A DNA stretch of 64,000 nt from Sphingomonadaceae bacterium. Its GTDB lineage: Bacteria; Pseudomonadota; Alphaproteobacteria; Sphingomonadales; Sphingomonadaceae. Within the stretch, counting starts at the first letter, position 1. Each line of letters opens with the position of its first letter. The notes beneath the pieces were generated by a model. The model saw only the letters and a list, made by a program, of their open reading frames with translations, had not been told where the DNA came from and did no database searches. Shown here one piece after another: positions 55,811 through 63,626 of this stretch. The stretch covers positions 253,001-317,000 of the forward strand of contig JAPZTW010000004.1 in assembly GCA_027533105.1 (NCBI GenBank). Reading direction: 5' to 3'. The position numbers and the translations under genes were made by a program.

Positions 55811-56154
55811 GCGGCACCGTTACCCCCTTTCCCCTCCACGCGGTCCGTCCCGCGCAGGTCGGGTTCGAACGGGAGGAACTGCAACGCATCCTCGATCTCT
55901 ATGGCCGGATGGTCGCGGCCGGGCTGTGGCGCGACTATGCGATGGATTTCGCCAAGGATGCCGCCAGCTTCAGCGCTTTCCGCCGCACCGCTGAACGGCC
56001 CGAGGCCCGGATCGAGAAGCGCCCCGCGCTGCGCGCCAAGCAGGGCATGTGGACGCTCTATGGCGAAGGCGGGCAGGTGCTGAAGCGCGGCCACGAACTG
56101 GCCAGCGTGCTGTTCCCGCTGGAACGGCGGTTGCTGAAGGTGGTGGAGAGCTAG
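55807..56154 (+). CDS. DUF2794 domain protein
   Basis: The 115-residue protein reads [60 protein letters not shown] and [20 protein letters not shown], the DUF2794 pattern found in alphaproteobacteria. Cytoplasmic, no known function. Its TTG start at 55807 overlaps the cysE stop (TTGA). Last gene of the hdaA unit; a hairpin terminator follows. Confidence 0.8.
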   Translation: MSGTVTPFPLHAVRPAQVGFEREELQRILDLYGRMVAAGLWRDYAMDFAKDAASFSAFRRTAERPEARIEKRPALRAKQGMWTLYGEGGQVLKRGHELASVLFPLERRLLKVVES

Positions 56155-56184
56155 GCTCTCGCCCATTCCCCCGGAAACAAAAAA

Positions 56185-56220
56185 CCGCGCGGAAAGCCGG
56201 GGCCTTCCGCGCGGGTCTTT
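56185..56220. terminator. Bidirectional terminator between DUF2794 and SDR genes
   Basis: CCGCGCGGAA (56185-56194) and TTCCGCGCGG (56205-56214) form a perfect 10-bp stem with a 10-base loop. A run of A before the stem serves as the T-run on the minus strand, and TCTTT follows on the plus strand. It lies between two convergent genes. Confidence 0.85.
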
Positions 56221-56241
56221 GGTTCAGCCGGAGGGCTGGGG

Positions 56242-57156
56242 TCAGCCGATCGGGCCCAGCTTGCCGAGGGCGGCCATCACCACCTGGCTCTGTTCGCCGC
56301 CCGACTGGGGCACGATTTCGCCGGTGCGGTCGATGATCTGGTCCCAGTGCGCCGCGATCCCTTCGGGGGTACGCTCGTCTGCGGGCAGGGCCACGCCCGG
56401 CGTCAGGGTGACATAGGCCGCGTGATAGGCACCGGCGCCCGCGCCGCAGATCATGTTGGTCGGCGCATCTTCGCTGACGAGGTAAAGCGCCATCGGGGCG
56501 ACGTTCTCGGGCGCCAGCATCTTGAAGAAGGCTTCGGGCATGCCGAGGTCTTCGGTCATGCGGGTGCCGGCCACCGGGGCCAGGGTGTTGATCCGCACGT
56601 TGTACTTCGCGCCTTCCAGCGCCAGGGTCTTGGTGAAGCCCGCGAGGCCCAGCTTGGCCGCGCCATAGTTGGCCTGGCCGAAGTTGCCGAACAGACCGGT
56701 GCTGCTGGCGGTCATCAGGATGCGGCCATAGGCCTGCTCGCGCATCAGATCCCACACCGCCTTGGTGCAGTTGGCGCTGCCGTTCAGGTGAACGTCCACC
56801 ACCAGCTTCCAGTCATCCATGGTCATCTTGGCGAAGCTCTTGTCGCGCAGGATGCCGGCATTGTTGATCAGGATGTGGACGCCGCCCCACTTTTCCTTCG
56901 CCTTGGCGACCATTTCGACCATCTGTTCGTATTCGGTGACCGAGCCACCGTTCGACATGGCTTCGCCGCCCATGGCCTCGATTTCGGCCACCACCTGCAG
57001 CGCGGCATCGGAATGGCCGGTGCCATCGCGCGAACCGCCGAGGTCATTGACGACGACCTTCGCGCCGCGGCGGGCGAGATCGAGCGCATAGGCACGGCCC
57101 AGGCCGCCACCGGCCCCGGTAACGATCGCAACGCGATCCTTGAAAGAAATGGTCAT
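56242..57156 (-). CDS. SDR oxidoreductase, MFE-2-type (3-hydroxyacyl-CoA dehydrogenase-like)
   Basis: The 304-residue protein has the cofactor motif TGAGGGLGRAYALDLARRGA (16-35), HILINNAGILRDKSFAKMT, the catalytic Ser in MTASSTGLFG and YGAAK, and NTLAPVAGTRMTEDLG. Its length and the ILRDKSF and TGLFGNFGQANY blocks match the dehydrogenase module of peroxisomal multifunctional enzyme type 2, which handles 3-hydroxyacyl-CoA. No hydratase domain is fused. The ATG at 57156 was chosen for the family start TISFKDRVAIVTG. It is divergent from the porin gene. Confidence 0.88.
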   Translation of the reverse strand: MTISFKDRVAIVTGAGGGLGRAYALDLARRGAKVVVNDLGGSRDGTGHSDAALQVVAEIEAMGGEAMSNGGSVTEYEQMVEMVAKAKEKWGGVHILINNAGILRDKSFAKMTMDDWKLVVDVHLNGSANCTKAVWDLMREQAYGRILMTASSTGLFGNFGQANYGAAKLGLAGFTKTLALEGAKYNVRINTLAPVAGTRMTEDLGMPEAFFKMLAPENVAPMALYLVSEDAPTNMICGAGAGAYHAAYVTLTPGVALPADERTPEGIAAHWDQIIDRTGEIVPQSGGEQSQVVMAALGKLGPIG

Positions 57157-57297
57157 TGGCTTAGCTCCGGATAGAAGTTTGGGCTGAAACTGATCGAGTC
57201 CCGCCGGGGAGGCGGCGGCTGCACTGGCACGGCTGGCGGCGGCTTTCAACCGGGTAGATCGGTGGTAACGGGTGCCGTAGCGGCAGGTGACAGGCAA

Positions 57298-57315
57298 CTG
57301 TCACAAACTTGTCAT
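57298..57315 (+). promoter_or_regulatory. Probable Pho box before the porin gene
   Basis: CTGTCACAAACTTGTCAT consists of two TGTCA repeats 11 bases apart (CTGTCAC-AAAC-TTGTCAT), close to the PhoB consensus. It ends 59 bases before the ATG of a phosphate-selective-porin-like gene. It overlaps a separate inverted repeat GTGACAG-GCAA-CTGTCAC at 57287-57304. Confidence 0.6.
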
Positions 57316-57374
57316 TCCGCAGTCCTAAGGGAGTCTGCGAATCGTAACATTTGAGGTCAGGGAAGGACTTCGTG

Positions 57375-58994
57375 ATGAATTCTGGTTTGCGCATTTCGGC
57401 AATCGCGGTGGCAGTTTCGCTTGGCTGGGCCAGCCCGGCCCTGGCGGGGCCCAAGGAAGATGCGGCCATGCGCGAGGAACTGGCTGCCATGCGCGCCCAG
57501 ATGGCGGCGCTGGCTGCGCGCGTCGATACTTTGGAAGGCCAGCTGGATCAGGCCAAGGCCCGCGCCGAAAGCGCCGAGGCCCGCGCCGCCACCGCGCTGG
57601 CCCAGGCCGAGGCCGCCAAGGCCGAAGCGGCCAAGCCGGTGAAGCCGGTCGAACCAGCCTTTGCCGTCAACTGGAAGGGCGCCCCTGAAATCGCCACCAA
57701 GGATGGCTGGAGCTTCAAGCCGCGCGGCCGCCTGCACCTTGATGCGGGGACCATCTCTTCGCCGGGCGCGCTGACCAACCCCAGCCTGGGCGGCAACCTG
57801 CGCGTGCGCCGTGCCCGCCTGGGCGCCGAAGGCACGATGCCGGGTGGCCTCGGCTACAAGGCCGAGCTCGATTTCGCCAACGGCAACGTGGCCATGGCGG
57901 ACTTTTTCGTCTCCTACAGCCCGGGCAATGCCCCGCTGGTGCTGCGCGTTGGCAATTTCGAAACGCTCAACGGGATCGAGCAGATCACCAGCTCGAACAA
58001 TATCTCGGTGATCGAGCGCGCCACCTTCAACGATGCCTTCCTCAATTCGCGCCGCCTCGGCGCGTCGCTGGCCTACAAGGGCAAGAACGATGACTGGCGC
58101 GCCGAAGTGGCCGTGTTCGCCGCGCACTCGCTCGACAGCAGCCTCGACAACGATGGCTGGATCGGTGCGGGCCGGCTGACCTTCATGCCCAAGGCGCTGG
58201 GCGGCCAGCTGCACCTGGGCGTCAATTACCAGTACCGTGATTTCGCCTCGAACATTTCCGGTGGAACCTCGACCGGGGTCAACATGCCTTCGACCAACCA
58301 GCTGGCCCGCTATCGGGCCCGGCCGGGCAGCCAGCTGACCGACGTGCGCTTTGTCGATACCGGCAGCTTTGCCGCCAAGGGGGATTCGATCCTGGGCCTG
58401 GAAGCGGCCGGGATCTTTGGCCCACTGCATGTGGCGAGCGAGGCGCAGTGGCTGAAGACGCGCGGCTATCGCGCGGGCGATCTGGCCACCGGCAGCGATG
58501 CCTTCGCGGGCGGCAATTCGGCGGTGGTGCCGGTTGCCAACCCGGGCTTCTTCGGGGCCTATGGCGAAGTGGGCTATTTCCTGACCGGCGAAACCCGTGG
58601 CTACAAGCGCGGCGATGGCACCTGGACGCGGACCAAGGTGCTCGATCCGATCGGCAAGGGCGGGGCTGGCGGTATCCAGGTGGTCGCGCGCTATGAATAC
58701 CTTGATCTGTCCGACGAGGACCTGGTCAATGGGCCGACCAACAATTTCACCACCGGCACCAGTGCTCTGGCCGCGCTCAACAGCCGCCTGGGCCGGGGCG
58801 GGACCCAGTCCAGCTACATCGTCGGCGTGAACTGGTACCTCAACGACTACCTGCGCCTGATGCTGAACTATGGCCGGGTCGAGGTGGAAGGCGGGCCGCA
58901 GGCGGCGATTGTCGATCCGGCTTCGACCCTGCCGGTCAATCAGCGCAATTACGGCGTCAACGTGCTGCAGAGCCGCCTGCAGTTCGACTTCTGA
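57375..58994 (+). CDS. OprO/OprP-like phosphate-selective porin
   Basis: This outer-membrane channel of 539 residues opens with a signal peptide ending SPALAGPKED and an N-terminal coiled coil at about 25-80 (REELAAMRAQMAALAARVDT, LEGQLDQAKARAESAEA). The barrel follows: NLRVRRARLGAEGTMPGGLG, YKAELDFANGNVAMADFFVS, VLRVGNFETLNGIEQITSSN and a C-terminus NYGVNVLQSRLQFDF with the terminal Phe of outer-membrane proteins. Phosphate or pyrophosphate specificity is the family expectation, and the upstream Pho box supports it. The ATG at 57375 has an AGGGAAGGA ribosome site. Confidence 0.85.
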   Translation: MNSGLRISAIAVAVSLGWASPALAGPKEDAAMREELAAMRAQMAALAARVDTLEGQLDQAKARAESAEARAATALAQAEAAKAEAAKPVKPVEPAFAVNWKGAPEIATKDGWSFKPRGRLHLDAGTISSPGALTNPSLGGNLRVRRARLGAEGTMPGGLGYKAELDFANGNVAMADFFVSYSPGNAPLVLRVGNFETLNGIEQITSSNNISVIERATFNDAFLNSRRLGASLAYKGKNDDWRAEVAVFAAHSLDSSLDNDGWIGAGRLTFMPKALGGQLHLGVNYQYRDFASNISGGTSTGVNMPSTNQLARYRARPGSQLTDVRFVDTGSFAAKGDSILGLEAAGIFGPLHVASEAQWLKTRGYRAGDLATGSDAFAGGNSAVVPVANPGFFGAYGEVGYFLTGETRGYKRGDGTWTRTKVLDPIGKGGAGGIQVVARYEYLDLSDEDLVNGPTNNFTTGTSALAALNSRLGRGGTQSSYIVGVNWYLNDYLRLMLNYGRVEVEGGPQAAIVDPASTLPVNQRNYGVNVLQSRLQFDF

Positions 58995-58996
58995 GG

Positions 58997-59650
58997 TTAG
59001 AGTTCAGCGAGGGCGGGGAGCAGGGCGTCGAAGTGGTCGATCACCGCGGCGGCGCCCAGCTCCCCTACCGGCTTGTCATTGAACCCGAAGCTGACCGCCA
59101 CGCAGGGCAGGCCTGCCGCCTGCGCCGCGCCGGTATCGAAGGTGGTATCGCCCACATAGGCCGCCGCGCCGCCGCCTGACCGCTCGACCATGGCGTGCAG
59201 CGCATCGGGCGCGGGCTTCAGCGGGAAACCCGCCCCGCCGCCGATGACGCAGACGAACCGGTCCAGCAGCCCCAGCTCGCCCAGCAGCTTGACCGCGAGG
59301 TGTTGGGGCTTGTTCGTCACCATCGCGATCTTGACCCCGCGCGCGTCCAGCGCGTCGAGCATGGCTGCGCCGCCCGGGTACAGCGCGGTATGGGCGGCAA
59401 TGTTGGCCTCGTAATGGGCCAGCAGGATCTGGCGCAGGGCTTCGAAATCGACCCCGGCCTCGCCGCCGGTCAGGGCGAGGGCGCGGCGCAGCATCAGCCC
59501 GGAACCGCCGCCGATCAGGTTCATGACCTCGGCCTGCGGCACCGGCGGGCGGTCGATCGCGGCCAGCGCATGGTTGAGCGCGACGCCCAGATCGCGCGAG
59601 GTATCGAGCAGGGTGCCGTCAAGGTCGAAGCCAACCGTCCTGAAACGCAT
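58997..59650 (-). CDS. gph: HAD-family phosphatase, phosphoglycolate phosphatase-like
   Basis: The 217-residue HAD hydrolase has motif I FDLDGTLLDTS (nucleophile Asp at residue 9), the cap helices ALNHALAAIDRPPVPQAEVM, motif II VTNKPQHLA, motif III LKPAPDALHAM and motif IV VGDTTFDTGAAQAAGLPCVA. The order fits Gph, which removes phosphate from 2-phosphoglycolate, but related sugar phosphatases cannot be excluded. The start ATG 59650 is close to the first beta-strand. It converges with the porin gene (2-base gap) and is divergent from glmU. Confidence 0.85.
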   Translation of the reverse strand: MRFRTVGFDLDGTLLDTSRDLGVALNHALAAIDRPPVPQAEVMNLIGGGSGLMLRRALALTGGEAGVDFEALRQILLAHYEANIAAHTALYPGGAAMLDALDARGVKIAMVTNKPQHLAVKLLGELGLLDRFVCVIGGGAGFPLKPAPDALHAMVERSGGGAAAYVGDTTFDTGAAQAAGLPCVAVSFGFNDKPVGELGAAAVIDHFDALLPALAEL

Positions 59651-59662
59651 TTTCAATTCCCG

Positions 59663-59721
59663 TTCGTGTCGAGCGAAGTCGAGACACCTTGCGCCCGTGC
59701 CTCGACTTCGCTCGACACGAA
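59663..59721. repeat. Long inverted repeat between gph and glmU
   Basis: Two perfect 21-base arms, TTCGTGTCGAGCGAAGTCGAG at 59663-59683 and its reverse complement at 59701-59721, are separated by 17 bases. It lies 12 bases upstream of the gph ATG and 64 bases before glmU. The tcgagcgaagtcgag core itself is partly palindromic. The size and context suggest a dispersed element. Confidence 0.75.
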
Positions 59722-59785
59722 TGGAAGGGGGATTGCAAGTTGCAGCGTTCTGGAAACGGCAAGCGTTTGGTGGCATTGCAGGCCC

Positions 59786-61138
59786 ATGAGCGAACCGATT
59801 GCCGTCATCGTCCTGGCCGCGGGCAAGGGCACCCGCATGAAAAGCGACCTGCACAAGGTGCTGCACCCGATCGCCGGGCGGCCGATGCTGCTCCACCTGC
59901 TGGCCTCGATCGGCGCGGCGGGCGCGAGCCGCCAGGTCATCGTTGCGGGTGACCGGCGCGAGCAGATCGAGGCCGCGCTGGCCGGCAGCGGGGCCGAAGT
60001 GGTGGTTCAGGAGCCGCAGCTCGGCACCGCCCATGCCGCCCTGCAGGCCAAGGGTGCCTTGAGTGCCTTTTCAGGGCATGTGGTGGTATGCTTTGGTGAC
60101 GTTCCATTCCTGCTTGGTGACACTGTAAGGCGCCTTTGCGATGCCGTGACCGGCGGTGCGCAGGTTGCCGTACTGGGGTTCCGCCCGGCCGATACCGCCG
60201 CCTATGGCCGGATCATCGCCGAGGCCGATGGCACGGTCCGCAAGATGGTCGAACACAAGGATGCCTCGCCTGAGGAGCGTGCGGTAAACCTCTGTAATTC
60301 AGGCGTTATTGTTGCGCATAGCAAGGACATGTGGCGGCTGCTCGAAGCGGTCGGCAACGATAACGCGGCGGGCGAGTACTACCTCCCCGATGTCGCCACC
60401 AATGCCATTGCCGAAGGCGGCCGGGTCGTGGTGGTCGAAGCCCCCGAATCCGAAGTCATGGGCATCAACAGCCGCGCCGAACTGGCCGAGGCGGAACTGC
60501 GCTGGCAGCAGCGCCGCCGCCGCGAGGCGATGGACGATGGCGCCTCGCTGATCGCTCCGGAAACGGTGTGGTTTTCGTGGGATACGCAGCTGGGCCGCGA
60601 CGTGCTGGTCGAGCCGAACGTGGTCTTCGGACCTGGCGTGAAGGTGGCCGATGGCGTCAAAATCCGCGCTTTCTGCCACCTCGAGGGCGCGCACCTGGCC
60701 AGCGGGGTCGAGGTTGGCCCCTATGCCCGCCTGCGGCCTGGGACGGTGCTGGAAGAAAAGGCCAAGATCGGCAATTTCGTCGAGGTCAAGAAGGCCGTTA
60801 TGGGCAAGGGCGCCAAGGCGAACCACCTGTCCTACATCGGCGATGCCGAGGTAGGAGCGGGGGCGAATATTGGCGCTGGCACGATCACCTGCAATTATGA
60901 CGGTTACTTCAAGTACAAGACCGTGATCGGTGAAGGAGCCTTCATCGGCTCCAACTCCGCGCTGGTCGCTCCGGTCAAGATCGGCCGCGACGCGATCGTC
61001 GCCGCCGGCAGCGCGGTGACCCGCGACGTGATGGACGGCGAACTGCGGATCGTGCGCGGCGAACAACTGGTCAAGCCGGGCTGGGCCGACCGGTTCCACG
61101 ACGCGATGAAAAAGAAGAAGGCCGAGAAGAAAGGCTAG
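59786..61138 (+). CDS. glmU: Bifunctional UDP-GlcNAc pyrophosphorylase / GlcN-1-P acetyltransferase
   Basis: GlmU makes UDP-N-acetylglucosamine for peptidoglycan and LPS. The 450-residue protein has the uridyltransferase signature VIVLAAGKGTRMKSDLHKVL near the start, with QEPQLGTAHAALQA and CFGDVPFLLGD. The C-terminal left-handed beta-helix from about 245 has VVFGPGVKVADGVKIRAFCH, IGNFVEVKKAVMGKGAKANH and NYDGYFKYKTVIGEGAFIGS. Both catalytic halves look complete. A toxin-antitoxin pair lies between it and glmS, the previous enzyme of the pathway. Confidence 0.96.
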   Translation: MSEPIAVIVLAAGKGTRMKSDLHKVLHPIAGRPMLLHLLASIGAAGASRQVIVAGDRREQIEAALAGSGAEVVVQEPQLGTAHAALQAKGALSAFSGHVVVCFGDVPFLLGDTVRRLCDAVTGGAQVAVLGFRPADTAAYGRIIAEADGTVRKMVEHKDASPEERAVNLCNSGVIVAHSKDMWRLLEAVGNDNAAGEYYLPDVATNAIAEGGRVVVVEAPESEVMGINSRAELAEAELRWQQRRRREAMDDGASLIAPETVWFSWDTQLGRDVLVEPNVVFGPGVKVADGVKIRAFCHLEGAHLASGVEVGPYARLRPGTVLEEKAKIGNFVEVKKAVMGKGAKANHLSYIGDAEVGAGANIGAGTITCNYDGYFKYKTVIGEGAFIGSNSALVAPVKIGRDAIVAAGSAVTRDVMDGELRIVRGEQLVKPGWADRFHDAMKKKKAEKKG

Positions 61139-61144
61139 GGCCTG

Positions 61145-61179
61145 TTGACATGATATCGTGATATGATATCAAGATATCA
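61145..61179 (+). promoter_or_regulatory. Promoter and operator of the vapBC-type pair
   Basis: A consensus -35 TTGACA (61145-61150) is followed, 16 bases on, by a -10-like TATCAA (61167-61172). Repeated TGATATC/GATATCA half sites occupy 61151-61157, 61159-61164, 61165-61171 and 61173-61179. The ATG follows at once, so the message could be leaderless. Such tandem half sites are typical for autorepression by ribbon-helix-helix antitoxins. Confidence 0.7.
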
Positions 61180-61365
61180 ATGACTCGTATCCTGGCCGAT
61201 CTGCCCGAGGAAGATATCCGGTGGCTTGATGCCCGCGCGGCGGAGCAGGGCAAGTCGCGTGCGGCAGTACTGCGCGAGGCGGTGCAGGCCTATCGCACCC
61301 AGGCCGAGCAGCAGGGGATCGAGCGCTATTTCGGCATCTGGGCCGGGCGGGAGCGCGGATCGTGA
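61180..61365 (+). CDS. Ribbon-helix-helix antitoxin
   Basis: The 61-residue protein reads TRILADLPEEDIRWLDARAA, EQGKSRAAVLREAVQAYRTQ, AEQQGIERYFGIWAGRERGS. The strand-helix-helix start is CopG/Arc-like and should bind the upstream half-site operator; the C-terminus is the likely toxin-neutralising tail. Its TGA overlaps the GTG start of the PIN toxin (GTGA), the usual coupling for such pairs. It starts 42 bases after the glmU stop with its own promoter. Confidence 0.85.
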   Translation: MTRILADLPEEDIRWLDARAAEQGKSRAAVLREAVQAYRTQAEQQGIERYFGIWAGRERGS

Positions 61366-61730
61366 CGGTTGCCGCCTTCGATACGGCGATCCTGCTGGAT
61401 GCCTTGCAAGGCCATGGCGGGGCTGGCGCCGAGCTGCAGCGCTATCGCCAGCGCTTCATCAGCCGCCTTAGCTGGATCGAGATCATGTCGCGCGCCCAGC
61501 CCGACGACGTCCAGCGCGCCGAAGGCTTCCTCTCGCATTTCGGCGTGGTCGAGGTGAGCGACGAGATTGCCCGCTGCGCCGCCCAGCTGCGCGGCCAGCG
61601 GTCCGGGCTTTCGATTGACAACGCGGTGATCCTGGCATCGGCGCAAGTGGCCGGCAGGATCCTCGTGACACGCAATACCAAGGATTTTCCGGCGACCATG
61701 CCGGGCATCCGGGTTCCCTATACCCTCTAG
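61362..61730 (+). CDS. vapC: PIN-domain toxin, VapC type
   Basis: This probable RNA-cleaving toxin of 122 residues has the four acidic PIN residues Asp7 (AAFDTAILLD), Glu40 (SWIEIMSR), Asp86 (LSIDNAVILASAQ) and Asp108 (RNTKDFPATMPG). The N-terminal FDTAIL and the C-terminal VTRNTKDF are typical of VapC. All active-site positions are present, so it is probably functional. It starts at GTG 61362, coupled to the antitoxin, and is followed 16 bases later by glmS. Confidence 0.88.
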   Translation: MTVAAFDTAILLDALQGHGGAGAELQRYRQRFISRLSWIEIMSRAQPDDVQRAEGFLSHFGVVEVSDEIARCAAQLRGQRSGLSIDNAVILASAQVAGRILVTRNTKDFPATMPGIRVPYTL

Positions 61731-61745
61731 TGAAAGCAAGTTCCC

Positions 61746-63569
61746 ATGTGCGGCATTATCGGCATCGTCGGCAAGGAAGAGGTGGCAGAGCGGCTGGTCG
61801 ACGGCCTGCGGCGGATGGAATACCGCGGCTATGACAGCGCCGGGGTCTGCACGCTTCATGATGGCCAGCTGATCCGCCGCCGCGCGCCGGGCAAGCTGTT
61901 CAATCTGGTCAAGGAGCTGGCCCGCGATCCTGCGCCCGGTTCGGTCGGCATTGCCCATACCCGCTGGGCCACCCATGGCGCGCCGACTGCGGCCAATGCG
62001 CACCCGCATGCCACCGACGTGCTGGCGCTCGTCCACAATGGCATCATCGAGAATTTCAAACCGCTGCGCGAGGCGCTGACCGCGCGCGGCCGCACGTTCG
62101 AGAGCGATACCGATACCGAAGTGGTCGCCCACCTGCTGTCCGAAGCGGTCGAGGCCGGGGCCAGTCCGGAAGAGGCGGTCAAGGCCACCCTGCCGCAGCT
62201 GCGCGGGGCCTTTGCCCTGGCGATCGCCTTCAAGGATCATCCCGACATGCTGATCGGCGCGCGGCTCGGCTCGCCGCTGGTGGTCGGCCATGCCGATGGC
62301 GAGACCTATCTGGGATCAGACGCCCTGGCGCTGGCCCCGCTGACCCAGCAGATCACCTACCTTGAGGAAGGCGACTGGGTCGTGATCACGCGTGAGGGCG
62401 CGCAGATTTTCGACTCTGCGAACCAGCCCGTCGAGCGCCCTGTCACCCAGTCCGGCGCGACCGCAGCGGCGGTGGAAAAGGGCAATTTCAAGCACTTCAT
62501 GCAGAAGGAGATCTTCGAGCAGCCCACCGTCGTGGCGCAGACGCTGAACAGCTATATCCGCCAGGTCGATCAGTCGGTCGCGCTGCCGCAGTTCGATTTC
62601 GACCTGTCCAGCATCAGCCGCGTGACGATCGTGGCCTGTGGGACCAGCTATTACGCCGGGATGGTCGCCAAGTACTGGTTCGAACAGTTCGCGCGCCTGC
62701 CGGTCGACATCGATGTGGCCAGCGAATTCCGCTATCGCGACCCGGTGCTGGAGCCGGGCGGGCTGGCGCTGTTCATCTCGCAGAGCGGGGAGACCGCCGA
62801 TACCCTGGCCGCGCTGCGCCACTGCAAGGCCGCCGGGCAGACCATCGCCGTGGTGGTCAACGTGCCGACCAGTTCCATGGCGCGCGAGGCGGACCTGCTC
62901 CTGCCCACCCATGCCGGGCCGGAAATCGGCGTGGCCAGCACCAAGGCCTTTACCTGCCAGCTGGCCGTGCTGGCCGCGCTGGCCGCGCACATGGCGGTGA
63001 AGCGCGGGCGGATGAGCCGGGCCGAAGAGGCCGAGGTGGTCGATCACCTGCTCCAGGCCCCGGCCAGCCTCAACGCCGCGCTGGCGCACGATGCCGATAT
63101 CGCGGCCATGGCCCACCTGATCGCACCGGCGCGCGACGTGCTCTACCTCGGGCGCGGGCCGGACTATCCGCTGGCCCTGGAAGGCGCGCTGAAGCTCAAG
63201 GAAATCAGCTACATCCATGCCGAGGGCTATGCCTCGGGCGAAATGAAGCACGGCCCGATCGCGCTGATCGACGAAGCCGTGCCGGTGATCGTGCTCGCGC
63301 CGTCCGGCCCGCTGTTCGAAAAGACCGTGTCGAACATGCAGGAAGTGCGCGCCCGTGGCGGCAAGATCGTGCTGGTATCCGACCGGGAAGGGCTGGACGA
63401 GGCGGGCGAGGGGTGCCTGGCTACGATCGAGATGCCCAAGGTCCACCCGCTGATCGCGCCGCTGGTCTATGCCGTGCCGGTGCAGCTGCTGGCCTATCAC
63501 GTGGCCTGCGTGAAAGGCACCGATGTCGACCAGCCGCGCAATCTGGCGAAATCGGTCACCGTGGAGTAG
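61746..63569 (+). CDS. glmS: Glutamine-fructose-6-phosphate aminotransferase (isomerizing)
   Basis: GlmS converts fructose-6-phosphate and glutamine to glucosamine-6-phosphate, the first step to UDP-GlcNAc. In 607 residues: N-terminal nucleophile Cys2 of MCGIIGIVGKEEVAERLVDG, the glutaminase block RMEYRGYDSAGVCTL, HTRWATHGAPTAANAHPH and the SIS domains with ACGTSYYAGMVAKYWFEQFA, FISQSGETADTLAALRHCKA and KLKEISYIHAEGYASGEMKH. The end, QPRNLAKSVTVE, is the family C-terminus. Length and motifs are standard; the upstream gap has no glmS ribozyme. Confidence 0.97.
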   Translation: MCGIIGIVGKEEVAERLVDGLRRMEYRGYDSAGVCTLHDGQLIRRRAPGKLFNLVKELARDPAPGSVGIAHTRWATHGAPTAANAHPHATDVLALVHNGIIENFKPLREALTARGRTFESDTDTEVVAHLLSEAVEAGASPEEAVKATLPQLRGAFALAIAFKDHPDMLIGARLGSPLVVGHADGETYLGSDALALAPLTQQITYLEEGDWVVITREGAQIFDSANQPVERPVTQSGATAAAVEKGNFKHFMQKEIFEQPTVVAQTLNSYIRQVDQSVALPQFDFDLSSISRVTIVACGTSYYAGMVAKYWFEQFARLPVDIDVASEFRYRDPVLEPGGLALFISQSGETADTLAALRHCKAAGQTIAVVVNVPTSSMAREADLLLPTHAGPEIGVASTKAFTCQLAVLAALAAHMAVKRGRMSRAEEAEVVDHLLQAPASLNAALAHDADIAAMAHLIAPARDVLYLGRGPDYPLALEGALKLKEISYIHAEGYASGEMKHGPIALIDEAVPVIVLAPSGPLFEKTVSNMQEVRARGGKIVLVSDREGLDEAGEGCLATIEMPKVHPLIAPLVYAVPVQLLAYHVACVKGTDVDQPRNLAKSVTVE

Positions 63570-63626
63570 CAAATCGGTAGCCTAGGGTTTACGCGACGCT
63601 AACATTTGCCCGGTACATCCGGGAGG

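Noticed and set aside
61731..61745. glmS ribozyme before glmS
   Set aside because: Only 15 bases separate vapC and glmS, too short for the ribozyme.
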